A DNA stretch of 64,000 bases, taken from the NCBI RefSeq assembly GCF_000384295.1, contig NZ_KB913037.1, positions 2,838,649 through 2,902,648 on the forward strand. The letters run 5' to 3'. Position 1 is the first letter of the stretch. Every line of letters begins with the position of its first letter. Made by a program: the position numbers and the translations under genes. This document shows, piece after piece, positions 34,694-43,031 of this stretch. This DNA is from Amycolatopsis balhimycina FH 1894. Its GTDB lineage: Bacteria; Actinomycetota; Actinomycetes; Mycobacteriales; Pseudonocardiaceae. The notes under the pieces are model-generated. The model had not been told where the DNA came from. It did no database searches and saw only the letters and a list, made by a program, of their open reading frames with translations.

Positions 34694-36406
34694 ATGAAGC
34701 AACCCGAGGAGCTTCGCAGCCACCGGTGGTTCGGCGGCGGCGAACTGCGCAACTTCAGCCACCGCGCCCGCAGCCGCCAGCTCGGCTACAACCCGGAAGA
34801 GCACCTCGGCAAGCCGGTCATCGGCATCCTCAACACCTGGTCGGACATCAACCCCTGCCACATGCACCTGCGCGAACGCGCCGAGCAGGTCAAGCGCGGT
34901 GTCTGGCAGGCGGGCGGCTTCCCGCTGGAGTTCCCGGTGGCCACGCTGTCGGAGACCTACCAGAAGCCGACGCCGATGCTCTACCGCAACCTGCTGGCCA
35001 TGGAGACCGAGGAGATCCTCCGCTCCTACCCGATCGACGGCGCCGTCCTCATGGGCGGCTGCGACAAGACGACGCCGGCCCTGCTGATGGGCGCGGCCAG
35101 CGCGGGCCTGCCCGCGATCTTCGTCCCGGCCGGGCCGATGCTGCGCGGGCACTGGCGCAACGAGGTCCTCGGCAGCGGCACCGACATGTGGAAGTACTGG
35201 GACGACAAGCGCGCGGGCCTGATCGGCGACGCCGAAATGTCCGAACTGGAGCGTGGCCTCGCGCGTTCGCCGGGGCACTGCATGACGATGGGGACGGCGT
35301 CGACCATGACGTCGGCCGCCGAGGTGCTCGGGGTGACCCTGCCCGGCGCCGCGTCGATCCCCGCCGTCGACTCGGCGCACCACCGGATGGCCGCGGCGAG
35401 CGGCGCCCGGATCGTCGGCATGGTCTGGGAAGACCTCACGATCACGCAGGTGCTGGACAAACGGGCCTACGCGGACGCGATCACCACCGTGCTCGCGCTC
35501 GGCGGGTCGACCAACGCCGTGATCCACCTGATCGCGATGGCCGGCCGCAGCGGGATCCCGGTGAGCCTGGCCGACTTCGACGCGATCGCGCGGCGCGTGC
35601 CGGTGCTGGCGAACATCCGCCCGGGCGGCGACTGGCTGATGGAGGACTTCTACTACGCGGGCGGCCTGCCCGGGCTGCTCTCGCGGCTGACCGACCTGCT
35701 GCACACCGAACGGCTCACCGTCACCGGCCGCACCCTCGGGGAGAACCTCGAGCAGGCACAGGTGCACAACGACGACGTCATCCGGCCGCGGGAGAACCCG
35801 GTCGCCGCCGAGGGCGGGGTCGCCGTGCTGCACGGCAACCTCGCGCCGTCCGGCGCGGTGATCAAGCACATCGCCGCCGAGCCGCACCTGCTGACGCACA
35901 CCGGCCCGGCCGTGGTGTTCGAGAACTACGGCGATCTCAAGAAGCGGATCGAGAACCCGGACATCACCGCGGACTCGGTGCTCGTCCTGCGTGGTTCCGG
36001 CCCGCTCGGCGGCCCCGGCATGCCCGAGTACGGGATGCTGCCGATCCCCGCGCACCTGCTGGAACAAGGCGTCCGCGACATGGTCCGGATTTCCGACGCG
36101 CGGATGAGCGGCACCAGCTACGGCGCCTGCGTGCTGCACGTGGCCCCCGAGTCGCACGTCGGCGGCCCGCTCGCCCTGGTCCGCGACGGCGACCTGATCA
36201 CCCTCGACGTCCCCTCGCGCGTGCTGCGGCTGGAAGTGTCCGATGAGGAGCTTTTGCGGCGCCGTGCGGAATGGACCGCGCCCGCGCCGAGGTTCGAACG
36301 CGGTTACGGCGCGCTCTACAGCGACCACATCACCCAGGCCGACGAGGGCTGCGACTTCGACTTCCTGGCCAAGGCCGGGCACAATCCCGAACCCGACGCG
36401 CGGTGA
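34694..36406 (+). CDS. IlvD/Edd-family dehydratase, probably a sugar-acid (arabinonate/xylonate-type) dehydratase
   Basis: A 570-residue Fe-S dehydratase. Cysteines for the cluster are C55 (DINPCHMH), C123 (GGCDKTTP) and C196 (PGHCMTMG). The C-terminal barrel has RISDARMSGTSYG and PEYGMLPIP. The opening RSHRWFGG and GILNTWSDINPC fit the L-arabinonate/D-xylonate branch better than true IlvD, so it probably converts a sugar acid to a 2-keto-3-deoxy acid. No dehydrogenase, aldolase or transporter for a sugar-acid pathway is adjacent, so the pathway partners must lie elsewhere. The divergent FCD regulator is its likely controller. Confidence 0.85.
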   Translation: MKQPEELRSHRWFGGGELRNFSHRARSRQLGYNPEEHLGKPVIGILNTWSDINPCHMHLRERAEQVKRGVWQAGGFPLEFPVATLSETYQKPTPMLYRNLLAMETEEILRSYPIDGAVLMGGCDKTTPALLMGAASAGLPAIFVPAGPMLRGHWRNEVLGSGTDMWKYWDDKRAGLIGDAEMSELERGLARSPGHCMTMGTASTMTSAAEVLGVTLPGAASIPAVDSAHHRMAAASGARIVGMVWEDLTITQVLDKRAYADAITTVLALGGSTNAVIHLIAMAGRSGIPVSLADFDAIARRVPVLANIRPGGDWLMEDFYYAGGLPGLLSRLTDLLHTERLTVTGRTLGENLEQAQVHNDDVIRPRENPVAAEGGVAVLHGNLAPSGAVIKHIAAEPHLLTHTGPAVVFENYGDLKKRIENPDITADSVLVLRGSGPLGGPGMPEYGMLPIPAHLLEQGVRDMVRISDARMSGTSYGACVLHVAPESHVGGPLALVRDGDLITLDVPSRVLRLEVSDEELLRRRAEWTAPAPRFERGYGALYSDHITQADEGCDFDFLAKAGHNPEPDAR

Positions 36407-36526
36407 GGTGGCGCATCTGTGACCGCTTTATCCCCCGTTAGGGCGAGTCGTACGGCTTGTCCGGGTGCCCCGTACGCTGATCCCCGTCACCGGCGCGACC
36501 CGGCGCCGCGTTGAAGGGGTGGAGAG

Positions 36527-38308
36527 TTGCCGTACGAACCGCGCTGGCCCGAGTCACACGGTGAGCAGACGGACGTCCTGCCGGTCGTCCGGCCCGAGCC
36601 GGAAGCCACGCCCCCGCAGCGCCGGAACCTGCGCAAGGCCGGCTGGGTCGCGGGCGGGCTGTTCGGCCTGCTCGTCGCGCTGTACGGGATCGACCTGCTG
36701 GTCAGCCAGGGCAGCGTCCCACGCGGCGTGACCGTCGCCGGGGTCGACGTCGGCGGGATGGGCCGCGACGCCGCCGAGCAGGAGCTGCGCGGGAAGATCG
36801 AGCCGCGGCTCACCCGTCCCCTCGCCGTGACCGCGGGCGACGTGCAGGGCACGCTGTCGCCGACGTTGGCGGGGCTGCGCCTGGACTGGCCGCAGACCCT
36901 CGACCAGGCCGGCGAGCAGCCGCTCAACCCGTTCACGCGCCTTTCGTCGCTGTTCTCCAGCCGGGAGGTCGGCGTCGTCAGCCACGCCGACGACACCAAG
37001 GTCGCCGCCGCGCTGGAGTCGCTGCGCGGCCAGGTCGACCGCGACCCGGTCGAGGGCACCGTGAAGTTCGACGGCGCCGAGCCGGTCGCCGTGCCGCCGA
37101 AGGCCGGGCAGAAGCTCGACGTGCCGGGCGCCACCGCCGCCGTGATCGAGAAGTGGGCGCGCGGGGAAACCGTGGCCCTGCCGGTGACGAGCACGCCGGT
37201 CCGCACCACTCCCGAAGGCGTCCAGGCCGCGCTGGAACAGTTCGCGCGTCCCGCCGTCTCGGGCCCGCTCGTGGTCAAGGGCGAAGGCAAGAACGCCACC
37301 GTGAAGCCGGCCGCGATCGCCGCGGCGATCACCTTCGAGCCCGCCGACGGCGGCGGGCTGACGCCGAAGATCGACAACGCCAAGATCGCCGAAGCCGCCG
37401 GGCCGCAGCTGAAGCCCACCGAGAAGGAGGGCAAGGACGCGACCGTCGTCTTCGAAGGCGGCAAGCCCGCGGTCGACCCGTCCACCGACGGCCGGACGAT
37501 CGACTGGGACCCGAGCCTCAAGCCGCTGCCCGACGTGCTGAAGAAGACCGACGGCCGCGAGGTCGCCGCGATCTACAAGGACAGCCCGGCCAAGGTCACC
37601 ACCGACCAGGCGAACCAGCTGGGCATCAAGGAGGTCGTCGGCGAGTTCAAGACCGAGAAGTTCGCGGCGGACTCCGGCACCAACATCCGCGTCGTCGCGC
37701 AGAAGGTGAACGGCGCCATCGTCAAGCCGGGCGAAACCTTCAGCCTCAACGGGTTCACCGGCCCGCGCGGCACGGCACAGGGCTACGTCGAGGCCGGCGT
37801 GATCAAGGACGGCGCCCCGGGGCGCGAGGTCGGCGGCGGCATCTCGCAGTTCGCGACCACGCTGTACAACGCGGCGTACTTCGCGGGCATGAAGGACGCG
37901 GGCCACAAGGAGCACAGCTACTACATCAGCCGCTACCCCGCCGCGCGCGAGGCGACGGTGTTCCAGAACCCCAACGGCGCCAGCGTCATCGACCTCAAGT
38001 TCACCAACGACTCGCCGACCGGCATCGCGATCCAGACGATCTGGACGCCGTCGTCGATCACCGTGAAGCTGTGGGGCGCCAAGCGCTACACCGTCGAGTC
38101 GATCCCCGGCGCGCAGACCAACCAGAGCGACCCGCAGCCCAAGCCGGGACCGGCGGAGAACTGCCACGCCTCGAACGGCGCCCCGGGGTTCACCACCACC
38201 GACACCCGCGTCCTCAAGGACGCCGCCACCGGCCGCGAGGTGAGCCGGTCGACCCGGACCGTCCACTACAACCCGCAGCCGAAAATCACGTGCGGCGAGG
38301 GGCAGTGA
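36527..38308 (+). CDS. VanW-family envelope protein with peptidoglycan-binding repeats
   Basis: A 593-residue membrane-anchored protein. A short cytoplasmic N-terminus is followed by one transmembrane helix (about 37-59). The outer part begins with PG_binding_4-type repeats (GVTVAGVDVGGMGRDAAEQ and a second unit around 150-330) and continues with the VanW domain (about 380-500: NIRVVAQKVNGAIVKPGETF, GGGISQFATTLYN). The TTG at 36,527 is the best start, with GGTGGAG upstream. Homologues (YoaR) are linked to the cell wall, but their function is unsettled. It is a single gene with about 120 bases of non-coding DNA upstream. Confidence 0.85.
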   Translation: MPYEPRWPESHGEQTDVLPVVRPEPEATPPQRRNLRKAGWVAGGLFGLLVALYGIDLLVSQGSVPRGVTVAGVDVGGMGRDAAEQELRGKIEPRLTRPLAVTAGDVQGTLSPTLAGLRLDWPQTLDQAGEQPLNPFTRLSSLFSSREVGVVSHADDTKVAAALESLRGQVDRDPVEGTVKFDGAEPVAVPPKAGQKLDVPGATAAVIEKWARGETVALPVTSTPVRTTPEGVQAALEQFARPAVSGPLVVKGEGKNATVKPAAIAAAITFEPADGGGLTPKIDNAKIAEAAGPQLKPTEKEGKDATVVFEGGKPAVDPSTDGRTIDWDPSLKPLPDVLKKTDGREVAAIYKDSPAKVTTDQANQLGIKEVVGEFKTEKFAADSGTNIRVVAQKVNGAIVKPGETFSLNGFTGPRGTAQGYVEAGVIKDGAPGREVGGGISQFATTLYNAAYFAGMKDAGHKEHSYYISRYPAAREATVFQNPNGASVIDLKFTNDSPTGIAIQTIWTPSSITVKLWGAKRYTVESIPGAQTNQSDPQPKPGPAENCHASNGAPGFTTTDTRVLKDAATGREVSRSTRTVHYNPQPKITCGEGQ

Positions 38309-38322
38309 CCTCCTAACGGCCG

Positions 38323-38351
38323 TTCACGCTGGGCGTCCGCGGCGGTACCCT
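38323..38351 (+). promoter_or_regulatory. Promoter of the MFS gene
   Basis: TTCACG (38,323-38,328) and TACCCT (38,346-38,351) are separated by exactly 17 bases. Transcription would start about eight bases after the second box, next to the ATG at 38,360, which lacks a ribosome site. This supports a leaderless mRNA and the ATG rather than the GTG at 38,354. Confidence 0.45.
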
Positions 38352-38359
38352 GAGTGCCC

Positions 38360-39559
38360 ATGACGACACGCGCGGCAGGGTTCCGGGACGTCCTCGGTGT
38401 GACCGAATTCCGCGCGCTGTTCTCGGCGCAGCTGGTGTCGGTCACCGGCGACCAGCTGGCGCGGGTCGCGTTGTCGATCCTGGTCTACGACCGGACGAAC
38501 TCGCCCGGCTGGGCCGCGCTGACCTACGCGCTGACGTTCCTGCCGGACCTCGTCGGCGGGCCGCTGCTGTCCGGGCTGGCCGACCGGTACCCCCCGCGGA
38601 CGGTGATGGTCGCCGCCGACATCCTGCGCGCGGTCGCGGTGACCGCGATGGCCGCCCCCGGCTTGCCGCTGGCCGCGGTGGCGGCCCTGCTGGTCGGCGT
38701 CCAGCTGTTCAACCCGGTGTGGAACTCCGCGCGGGCGGCACTCCTGCCGCAGGTGCTGCCGGGCGAGACGTTCGTACCCGGGATGGGCCTGCTGATGATG
38801 CTCGTGCAGGCGGGCCAGGTCGCCGGGTTCGCGCTCGGCGGCCTGCTCGTGGCGGCCCTCGGCACCTCCGGCGCCCTGCTCGCCGACGCGGCGAGTTTCG
38901 CGGTTTCGGCGGTGTTCCTGGTCAGCGGCGTGCAATCGTGGCCACCCCGTGGCGAACCCGGGGTCCGGTGGTGGGGGCACGTGCGGGCGGGCTGGACGGT
39001 GGTCGTCGGCGACCGGCGGCGGCTCGCGCTGGTCGCGCTCGGCTGCGTCTCCGGGATCTACATCGCCGGCGAGGCGATCGCCGCGCCGTACGCCGCCGAG
39101 CTCGGCGGTGGCGCGGTGGTGGTCGGGTTGCTGCTCGGGGCGTACGCGCTGGGCAACGTCCTCGGCATGGCCGCACTGTCCCGCATCCCGGCTTCGCGGC
39201 GGAGCCGGCTGCTGGGCCCGCTCGCGATGCTCGCGTGCGCCGCGTTGCTGGGCTGCGCCCTGCGACCGGACCTCGAGGCCACGTTAGCGCTGCTAACCCT
39301 GTCCGGGGTGGCCAGTTCGTACAACCTCATCGCGAACACGACGTTCGTCCAGCTCACACCGGACGCCCAGCGCGCGCAGGCGTTCGGGTTCGCGCTGACG
39401 GCGTTGCGGGTCTCGCAGGGCATCGGCGTGGTGCTGGCCGGGCTCGCCGCCGAACGGGCCGCCCCGCACGGCGTGGTCGCCGCGGCCGGGGCGATCGGCG
39501 TGGTGGCCGCGTTCGGCGCAGCGACGCTGTGGCGGCGGGCGCAACCGGATCCCCGGTGA
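38360..39559 (+). CDS. MFS exporter, EntS-like
   Basis: A major facilitator protein of about 399 residues with 12 predicted helices. It has the loop 2-3 motif region GLADRYPPRTVMV and the N-terminal 'LFSAQLVSVTGDQLARVALSILVYD', typical of the enterobactin-exporter (EntS) branch that exports siderophores and other small natural products. Its stop codon lies inside a perfect hairpin shared with the convergent PTDWT-repeat gene only 35 bases away. Transport of a product connected with that gene is an attractive idea but rests on position alone. Confidence 0.85.
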   Translation: MTTRAAGFRDVLGVTEFRALFSAQLVSVTGDQLARVALSILVYDRTNSPGWAALTYALTFLPDLVGGPLLSGLADRYPPRTVMVAADILRAVAVTAMAAPGLPLAAVAALLVGVQLFNPVWNSARAALLPQVLPGETFVPGMGLLMMLVQAGQVAGFALGGLLVAALGTSGALLADAASFAVSAVFLVSGVQSWPPRGEPGVRWWGHVRAGWTVVVGDRRRLALVALGCVSGIYIAGEAIAAPYAAELGGGAVVVGLLLGAYALGNVLGMAALSRIPASRRSRLLGPLAMLACAALLGCALRPDLEATLALLTLSGVASSYNLIANTTFVQLTPDAQRAQAFGFALTALRVSQGIGVVLAGLAAERAAPHGVVAAAGAIGVVAAFGAATLWRRAQPDPR

Positions 39560-39588
39560 CCGGCCCCGCCGGGGTACCGGTCACCGGG
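39552..39588. terminator. Perfect bidirectional terminator hairpin
   Basis: Arms of 12 bases (39,552-39,563 and 39,577-39,588) match perfectly, and the 13-base loop contains a further CCCC/GGGG pair. It covers the MFS stop codon and lies seven bases from the PTDWT gene stop, so it can end both convergent transcripts. Confidence 0.8.
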
Positions 39589-39594
39589 CACTGT

Positions 39595-39942
39595 TCAGGA
39601 CTGCGTCCAGTCGGTCGGCGCCTGGCGCGGGGTCCAGTCGGTCGGCGCCTGGCGCGGCGTCCAGTCGGTCGGGCACTCCGGCAGCGGTGACGAGACGCCG
39701 GGACGGGTCCAATCGGTCGGCATCCGGCGGACGGTCCAGTCGGTGGGCAGTTCGCGGGCGGTCCAGTCGGTGGGCGCCTGCCGCGTGGTCCAGTCGGTCG
39801 GGATGGCCCGGGTCCAGTCGGTGGGGAGCTGCCGGGTCCAGTCGGTCGGCCGCTGCGCGCGACGACGGGAGGGGACGATGTTTCCGAGAGCGGCGGGGTT
39901 TCCGAGAGCGGCGGAGTTGTTACCGGGCAGGAAGTGCGACAT
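39595..39942 (-). CDS. PTDWT-repeat protein, candidate multi-core precursor peptide
   Basis: A 115-residue protein from the ATG at 39,942, chosen because AGGAGAG lies six bases upstream. The N-terminus (1-31) contains a duplicated AALGN (11-15, 17-21) and a basic SRRRAQR. From residue 32 the pentapeptide PTDWT occurs nine times (32, 40, 48, 57, 66, 75, 91, 100, 109), separated by 3-4 variable residues, often R plus one hydrophobic, with one longer spacer holding the only cysteine (C90). No signal peptide or membrane helix is seen. DNA differences within the pentapeptides (CCG/CCC, GAC/GAT, ACC/ACG) are all silent, so the peptide is under selection. The layout of leader plus repeated core resembles ribosomally made, modified peptides, yet no modifying enzyme is nearby. 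Alternatives are a repetitive binding or structural protein. I do not recognise a family. Confidence 0.8.
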   Translation of the reverse strand: MSHFLPGNNSAALGNPAALGNIVPSRRRAQRPTDWTRQLPTDWTRAIPTDWTTRQAPTDWTARELPTDWTVRRMPTDWTRPGVSSPLPECPTDWTPRQAPTDWTPRQAPTDWTQS

Positions 39943-39970
39943 GATCTCTCCTGTGGTGAGGGGGTTGGCA

Positions 39971-40015
39971 CGGTGTGTAACCGAACCGTAGCCTGACCGG
40001 CCTAGTGACACACCG
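39971..40015. promoter_or_regulatory. Inverted repeat in the PTDWT/GGDEF divergent promoter region
   Basis: CGGTGTGT (39,971-39,978) and ACACACCG (40,008-40,015) are perfect 8-base arms 29 bases apart, within the 134 bases between the two divergent start codons. TACGGT on the minus strand between the arms could be the -10 of the PTDWT gene. Such a layout suits a dimeric or looping regulator acting on both genes. Confidence 0.4.
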
Positions 40016-40076
40016 CGTTCATTCGATTACAGTGACGAGTCCTCGAAGAGTTCCGTCCTGAGGAGATTGGCGTTTC

Positions 40077-41423
40077 GTGGGATTGTCCGGGTCCCCAGGG
40101 AGAATGCCCAGCTCAGAACGTCCACGATCAGGTATCCGTACGTGGGCTATGTGGAAGCTGACCACTCCGGTGCTCGGCTATGTCCTCGCCCTCGACGCGT
40201 TGGCGCTCGTCGTGGTCGTGGCGACGGCCGCGCTGGTGCCGATCACGGCCCAGGCGCTGCTGTGGTGCGGCCTGATCCTGGCCGGCGAGATCGTGCACCT
40301 CGAAGCGGCGCAACGCATCGAGCGGATCCGCGAGCTGGCCGCCGACGGCAGGCCGCACATGCACCTGCAGTCGATCTGGATCTTCGCCGGGCTGCTCCTG
40401 CTGCCTCCGCCATTGGCCACATTGGTCATTGTCGTCAGCTACGCCCATTCGTGGGTCCGTGTCTACAAACGGCGCGGCGTGATTCACCGGAAAGTGTTCT
40501 CCGGGGCCACGGTCATTCTCGCCTGCGCGGCCGCGGGCGCCGTGCTGACGACCGGCACCGGGCATTTCGCGCCGTACGTGCCGTACCTGGACGGGTTCGG
40601 CGGGATGACCGCGCTGCTGGCGTCCGGGATCGTCTACTTCGGCCTCAACTACGTGCTGGTGATCGTCGCGATCCTGATGAGCAACCCGGGCAAGCCGCCG
40701 CGGCAGGCGTTCGGCAACCCGTCCGACGTGCTGATCGTGCTGGCCGCGGTCGGCGTCGGCTGCGGGATCGCGCTGGTGATGACGGTCCGGCCGTGGCTGC
40801 TGCCGGTGCTCATGGTGACGCCGGTGGCGCTGCACATCGGCCTGCTGCTGCCGCAGTTCCAGGCCGCCGCGCGCACCGACTCGAAGACCGCGCTGCTCGC
40901 CCCGGAGTTCTGGGTGCAGCTGGCCCGCAGCGAGCTGGCCCGCGCCGCGGAGCTGTCCTCGACCGCCGGCGTGCTGATGATCGACATCGACCACTTCAAG
41001 GCCATCGACGACAGCAACGGCCACCTGGCGGGCGACGAGGTGCTGCGCGCGGTCGCGGCGGCGATCCAGGGTTCGGTGCGCGGCGGCGACTACGTCGGCC
41101 GGTTCGGCGGCGACGAGTTCGTGGTGCTGCTCCCGGGCGCGACGAGCACGGAGATCGCGGCCATCGCGGACCGGATCCGGACGGCGATCGCCCGGGTCGA
41201 GGTGCGCGTCCCGGTGATCCGCCCGGGCAAGCCCGAGGTGATCGCCGGCCTGACGGCGTCGATCGGCGCGGCGGTGTACCCGGAAACGGCCACGGAATAC
41301 ACCATCCTGCTCCAGGCGGCCGACGACGCGGTGTTCGAAGCCAAGGCGGCGGGCCGCGACCGCGTCATCCTGGCCACCACCCGCTCCGAGCTGACCCGCC
41401 CCGAAATCCCCGACGCGCTCTGA
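40077..41423 (+). CDS. Membrane GGDEF diguanylate cyclase
   Basis: A 448-residue protein. Residues about 28-260 form 6-8 membrane helices with no named sensor domain. Residues about 265-440 are a GGDEF domain with intact active site GGDEF (344-348) preceded by an inhibitory-site RxxD (R335-D338) five residues upstream, so it should make cyclic di-GMP from two GTP with product inhibition. The GTG at 40,077 is used; GAGGAG lies 12 bases upstream, and ATGs at residues 10 and 25 are alternatives. It is divergent from the PTDWT-repeat gene and may share its control. A long hairpin follows the stop. Confidence 0.9.
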   Translation: MGLSGSPGRMPSSERPRSGIRTWAMWKLTTPVLGYVLALDALALVVVVATAALVPITAQALLWCGLILAGEIVHLEAAQRIERIRELAADGRPHMHLQSIWIFAGLLLLPPPLATLVIVVSYAHSWVRVYKRRGVIHRKVFSGATVILACAAAGAVLTTGTGHFAPYVPYLDGFGGMTALLASGIVYFGLNYVLVIVAILMSNPGKPPRQAFGNPSDVLIVLAAVGVGCGIALVMTVRPWLLPVLMVTPVALHIGLLLPQFQAAARTDSKTALLAPEFWVQLARSELARAAELSSTAGVLMIDIDHFKAIDDSNGHLAGDEVLRAVAAAIQGSVRGGDYVGRFGGDEFVVLLPGATSTEIAAIADRIRTAIARVEVRVPVIRPGKPEVIAGLTASIGAAVYPETATEYTILLQAADDAVFEAKAAGRDRVILATTRSELTRPEIPDAL

Positions 41424-41430
41424 CCCAAGT

Positions 41431-41481
41431 CCGTGAAGGCCACCTTGAGGAACTTGTAGTTCCTGAAGGTGGCCTTCACGG
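41431..41481. terminator. Long hairpin between the GGDEF and trpB2 genes
   Basis: Arms of 23 bases (41,431-41,453 and 41,459-41,481) pair at 22 of 23 positions around a 5-base loop. It lies between two convergent stops and can end both transcripts. The arm contains GTGAAGGCCACCTT, which I recall as a recurrent intergenic palindrome in Amycolatopsis genomes; that recollection needs a genome search. Confidence 0.75.
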
Positions 41482-41483
41482 CT

Positions 41484-42836
41484 TTACGGCAGAGTGGCCA
41501 GCGAGGCTTCGAGCGTGGCCGCGGACAGTTCGTTGTCCACCATGTCCCCGGCGAGGTACGCGCCGTAGGCGGGCAGGTCCAGGTGGGCGTGCCCGCACAG
41601 CGCCGTCAGGATCACCTTCTCCTCTCCGGTTTCCTTGCAGCGCAAAGCTTCCTGGATGCACGCGGCGAGTGCGTGCGCCGGCTCGGGCGCCGGGATGATG
41701 CCTTCGGAACGCGCGAAGCGCACTCCCGCCGCGAAGCACTCCTGCTGCCCGACGGCGATCGCTTCGATCAGGCCCAGCTCGTAGATGTGCGAGATGAGCG
41801 GCGACATCCCGTGGTAGCGCAGGCCGCCCGCGTGGATCGGGTCCGGGATGAACTCGTGGCCGAGCGTGTGCATCTTGAGCAGCGGCGTGAGGCCGGCGGT
41901 GTCGCCGAAGTCGTAGGCGTACTTCCCGCGTGTCAGCGACGGGCAGGCGGCCGGCTCGACCGCGCGGATCACCGGGTTCATCCGGCCGGCCAGCTTCTCC
42001 CGCAGGAACGGGAAGGCGAGCCCGCCGAAGTTCGAGCCGCCGCCGGTGCAGCCGACGAGCAGGTCCGGGGTGTCGCCGGCCAGTTCGAACTGCTTCAGCG
42101 CTTCCTCGCCGATGATCGTCTGGTGCAGCAGCACGTGGTTGAGCACGCTGCCCAGCGCGTATCGCGTGTCCGGGTCCTGGGCCGCCTGCTCGACGGCCTC
42201 GCTGATCGCGATGCCGAGGCTGCCGGTCGAGTCGGGGTGCGCGGCGAGGATGGCCCGGCCGGACTCGGTCAGGTCGGACGGGCTGGGGTGCACCGTCGCG
42301 CCGAAGGTCTCCATCATCAGCTTGCGGTAGGGCTTCTGGTCGTACGACGCCCGCACCTGCCAGACCTCGCACTCCAGCCCGAACTGGGCGCAGGCGAAGG
42401 CGAGCGCGCTCCCCCACTGGCCGGCGCCGGTCTCGGTGGTCAGCCGGGCGACGCCCTCCTGGGCGTTGTAGAACGCCTGCGGCACGGCGGTGTTCGGCTT
42501 GTGGGAGCCGACCGGGCTGACGCCTTCGTACTTGTAGTAGATCCGCGCCGGCGTGCCCAGCGCCTTCTCCAGCCGTCGCGCGCGGAACAGCGGCGACGGC
42601 CGCCAGAGCCGGTAGACCTCCCGGACCTCCTCGGGAATGTCGACATAGCGCTCCGACGTCACTTCCTGGGCGATGAGCGCCTGCGGGAACAGCGGAGCGA
42701 GGTCGTCCGGCCCGACCGGCTCGCGGGTACCGGGGTGCAGCGGCGGGGGCGGCGGCTCCGGGAGATCGGGGACGACGTTGTACCACCGGGCCGGGAGATC
42801 GGCTTCGTCCAGGACGTACTTGGTCTGTTCAGCCAT
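41484..42836 (-). CDS. trpB2: Tryptophan synthase beta-like protein (TrpB2)
   Basis: A 450-residue fold-type II PLP enzyme from the ATG at 42,836, with AGGAGG upstream. PLP lysine is K113 in VGSHKPNTA; the phosphate-binding glycine loop is [11 protein letters not shown]. The extended N-terminus ([13 protein letters not shown]) and [11 protein letters not shown] mark the TrpB2 branch, which joins indole and serine to tryptophan but lacks residues needed to bind TrpA tightly. Accordingly, no trpA or other trp gene lies near. The role is probably indole salvage or tryptophan supply. It is a single-gene unit between a hairpin and the palindromic element at 42,888. Confidence 0.9.
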   Translation of the reverse strand: MAEQTKYVLDEADLPARWYNVVPDLPEPPPPPLHPGTREPVGPDDLAPLFPQALIAQEVTSERYVDIPEEVREVYRLWRPSPLFRARRLEKALGTPARIYYKYEGVSPVGSHKPNTAVPQAFYNAQEGVARLTTETGAGQWGSALAFACAQFGLECEVWQVRASYDQKPYRKLMMETFGATVHPSPSDLTESGRAILAAHPDSTGSLGIAISEAVEQAAQDPDTRYALGSVLNHVLLHQTIIGEEALKQFELAGDTPDLLVGCTGGGSNFGGLAFPFLREKLAGRMNPVIRAVEPAACPSLTRGKYAYDFGDTAGLTPLLKMHTLGHEFIPDPIHAGGLRYHGMSPLISHIYELGLIEAIAVGQQECFAAGVRFARSEGIIPAPEPAHALAACIQEALRCKETGEEKVILTALCGHAHLDLPAYGAYLAGDMVDNELSAATLEASLATLP

Positions 42837-42887
42837 CGCGCCTCCTTGGTCGGCTCCCAACTTAAGACGCGACCCGCCGCCCGGCCA

Positions 42888-42979
42888 GTTACTGATCCGG
42901 CCAAAAGCAGGCCGCCCCCCGCGCGGCACGTAACCGTTCCTGCGAAGCCATCGGCCGTGACTGTGGTCGGATCAGTAAC
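42888..42979. repeat. Palindromic intergenic element, copy 1
   Basis: A 92-base element bounded by perfect 12-base inverted ends (GTTACTGATCCG and its complement). Its interior is nearly 90% identical to the second copy at 62,992-63,084. In the second copy two positions of the left end differ and both partners in the right end have changed to keep pairing. The conserved flank continues to about 43,000 (CACAGTACG in both). It lies between the trpB2 start and the dienelactone hydrolase start, so it would be in the leader of one or other mRNA. Confidence 0.75.
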
Positions 42980-43031
42980 CATCGGCACAGTACGGTGACC
43001 CGGTGAAGAACTCTCCCGAAAGGTCGCGGCG

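Noticed and set aside
39600..39860. Direct repeats considered as a CRISPR array or minisatellite
   Set aside because: Units are 24-27 bases with no unique spacers, lie in one open frame with a good ribosome site, and differ only silently inside the repeated pentapeptide.
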